A DNA stretch of 5,602 nucleotides, taken from the NCBI GenBank assembly GCA_023257915.1, contig JALRBB010000429.1, positions 1 to 5,602 of the forward strand, in the 5' to 3' direction. Under the pieces are notes generated by a model. It was not told the DNA's origin and did no database searches. It was given only the letters and a program-made list of their open reading frames with translations. A program made the translations under genes and the position numbers. Below are positions 5,575-5,602 of the stretch, piece by piece (the stretch's first letter is position 1; each line of letters opens with the position of its first letter). This DNA comes from Quisquiliibacterium sp. Lineage in GTDB: Bacteria; Pseudomonadota; Gammaproteobacteria; Burkholderiales; Burkholderiaceae_E.

Positions 5575-5602
5575 TGGCTGGGGAGGAAGGACTCGAACCC
5601 TC
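5575..5602 (-). tRNA. 3' part of a tRNA, probably tRNA-Gln (cut by window edge)
   Basis: Read on the minus strand, the last 28 bases give a complete tRNA 3' end: T-arm stem GAGGG, loop TTCGAGT, stem CCTTC (with one G-U), acceptor strand CTCCCCA, discriminator G and encoded CCA (5577-5575). The acceptor implies a 5' end of TGGGGAG, that is a U1-A72 pair with discriminator G. This is the pattern of bacterial tRNA-Gln (E. coli tRNA-Gln begins TGGGG and ends CCCCAGCCA). The anticodon lies outside the window, so identity rests on these features and on the known tRNA-Gln-prs neighbourhood in gammaproteobacteria. Confidence 0.85.

Overview
The window looks like ordinary chromosome from a GC-rich proteobacterium, most likely a gammaproteobacterium. 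The main reason is the minus-strand run tRNA-Gln, prs, rplY, pth, a gene order familiar from gammaproteobacteria such as Pseudomonas. No genus can be named from the sequence alone. I saw no insertion sequence, phage gene, CRISPR array, toxin-antitoxin pair or defence gene.

Layout. The left part is on the plus strand. It holds the C-terminal two thirds of a TRAP transporter large permease (2-871, cut by the window edge), two consecutive hairpins that probably end its transcript (879-902 and 916-939), and a complete cytosolic 5'-nucleotidase of the cN-I type (979-1899). From 1967 to the right edge everything reads on the minus strand. In transcription order these are the 3' end of a tRNA-Gln (5602-5575), prs (PRPP synthase, 5530-4547), a terminator (4524-4492), rplY (ribosomal protein L25, CTC type, 4441-3830), a double hairpin region (3821-3770), pth (peptidyl-tRNA hydrolase, 3690-3049) and a patatin-like lipid hydrolase (3052-1967). 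The last gene starts inside the pth stop codon. The nucleotidase and the patatin gene converge with 67 bases between them.

How the genes fit together. Prs makes PRPP for nucleotide, His and Trp synthesis. L25 binds 5S rRNA in the large ribosomal subunit. Pth recycles peptidyl-tRNA released from stalled ribosomes. This is a translation and nucleotide housekeeping block. Terminator-like hairpins lie between prs and rplY and between rplY and pth, so the three genes are probably expressed at different levels despite being adjacent. The 4-base overlap of pth and the patatin-like gene implies coupled translation of that pair. The transporter and the nucleotidase are neighbours on the other strand with no visible functional tie.

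I did not find a previously undescribed system. The points most worth a second look are the intergenic RNA structures (the prs-rplY gap and the repeated palindrome between rplY and pth), the pth-patatin coupling, and an Asn in the PRPP-binding loop of Prs.
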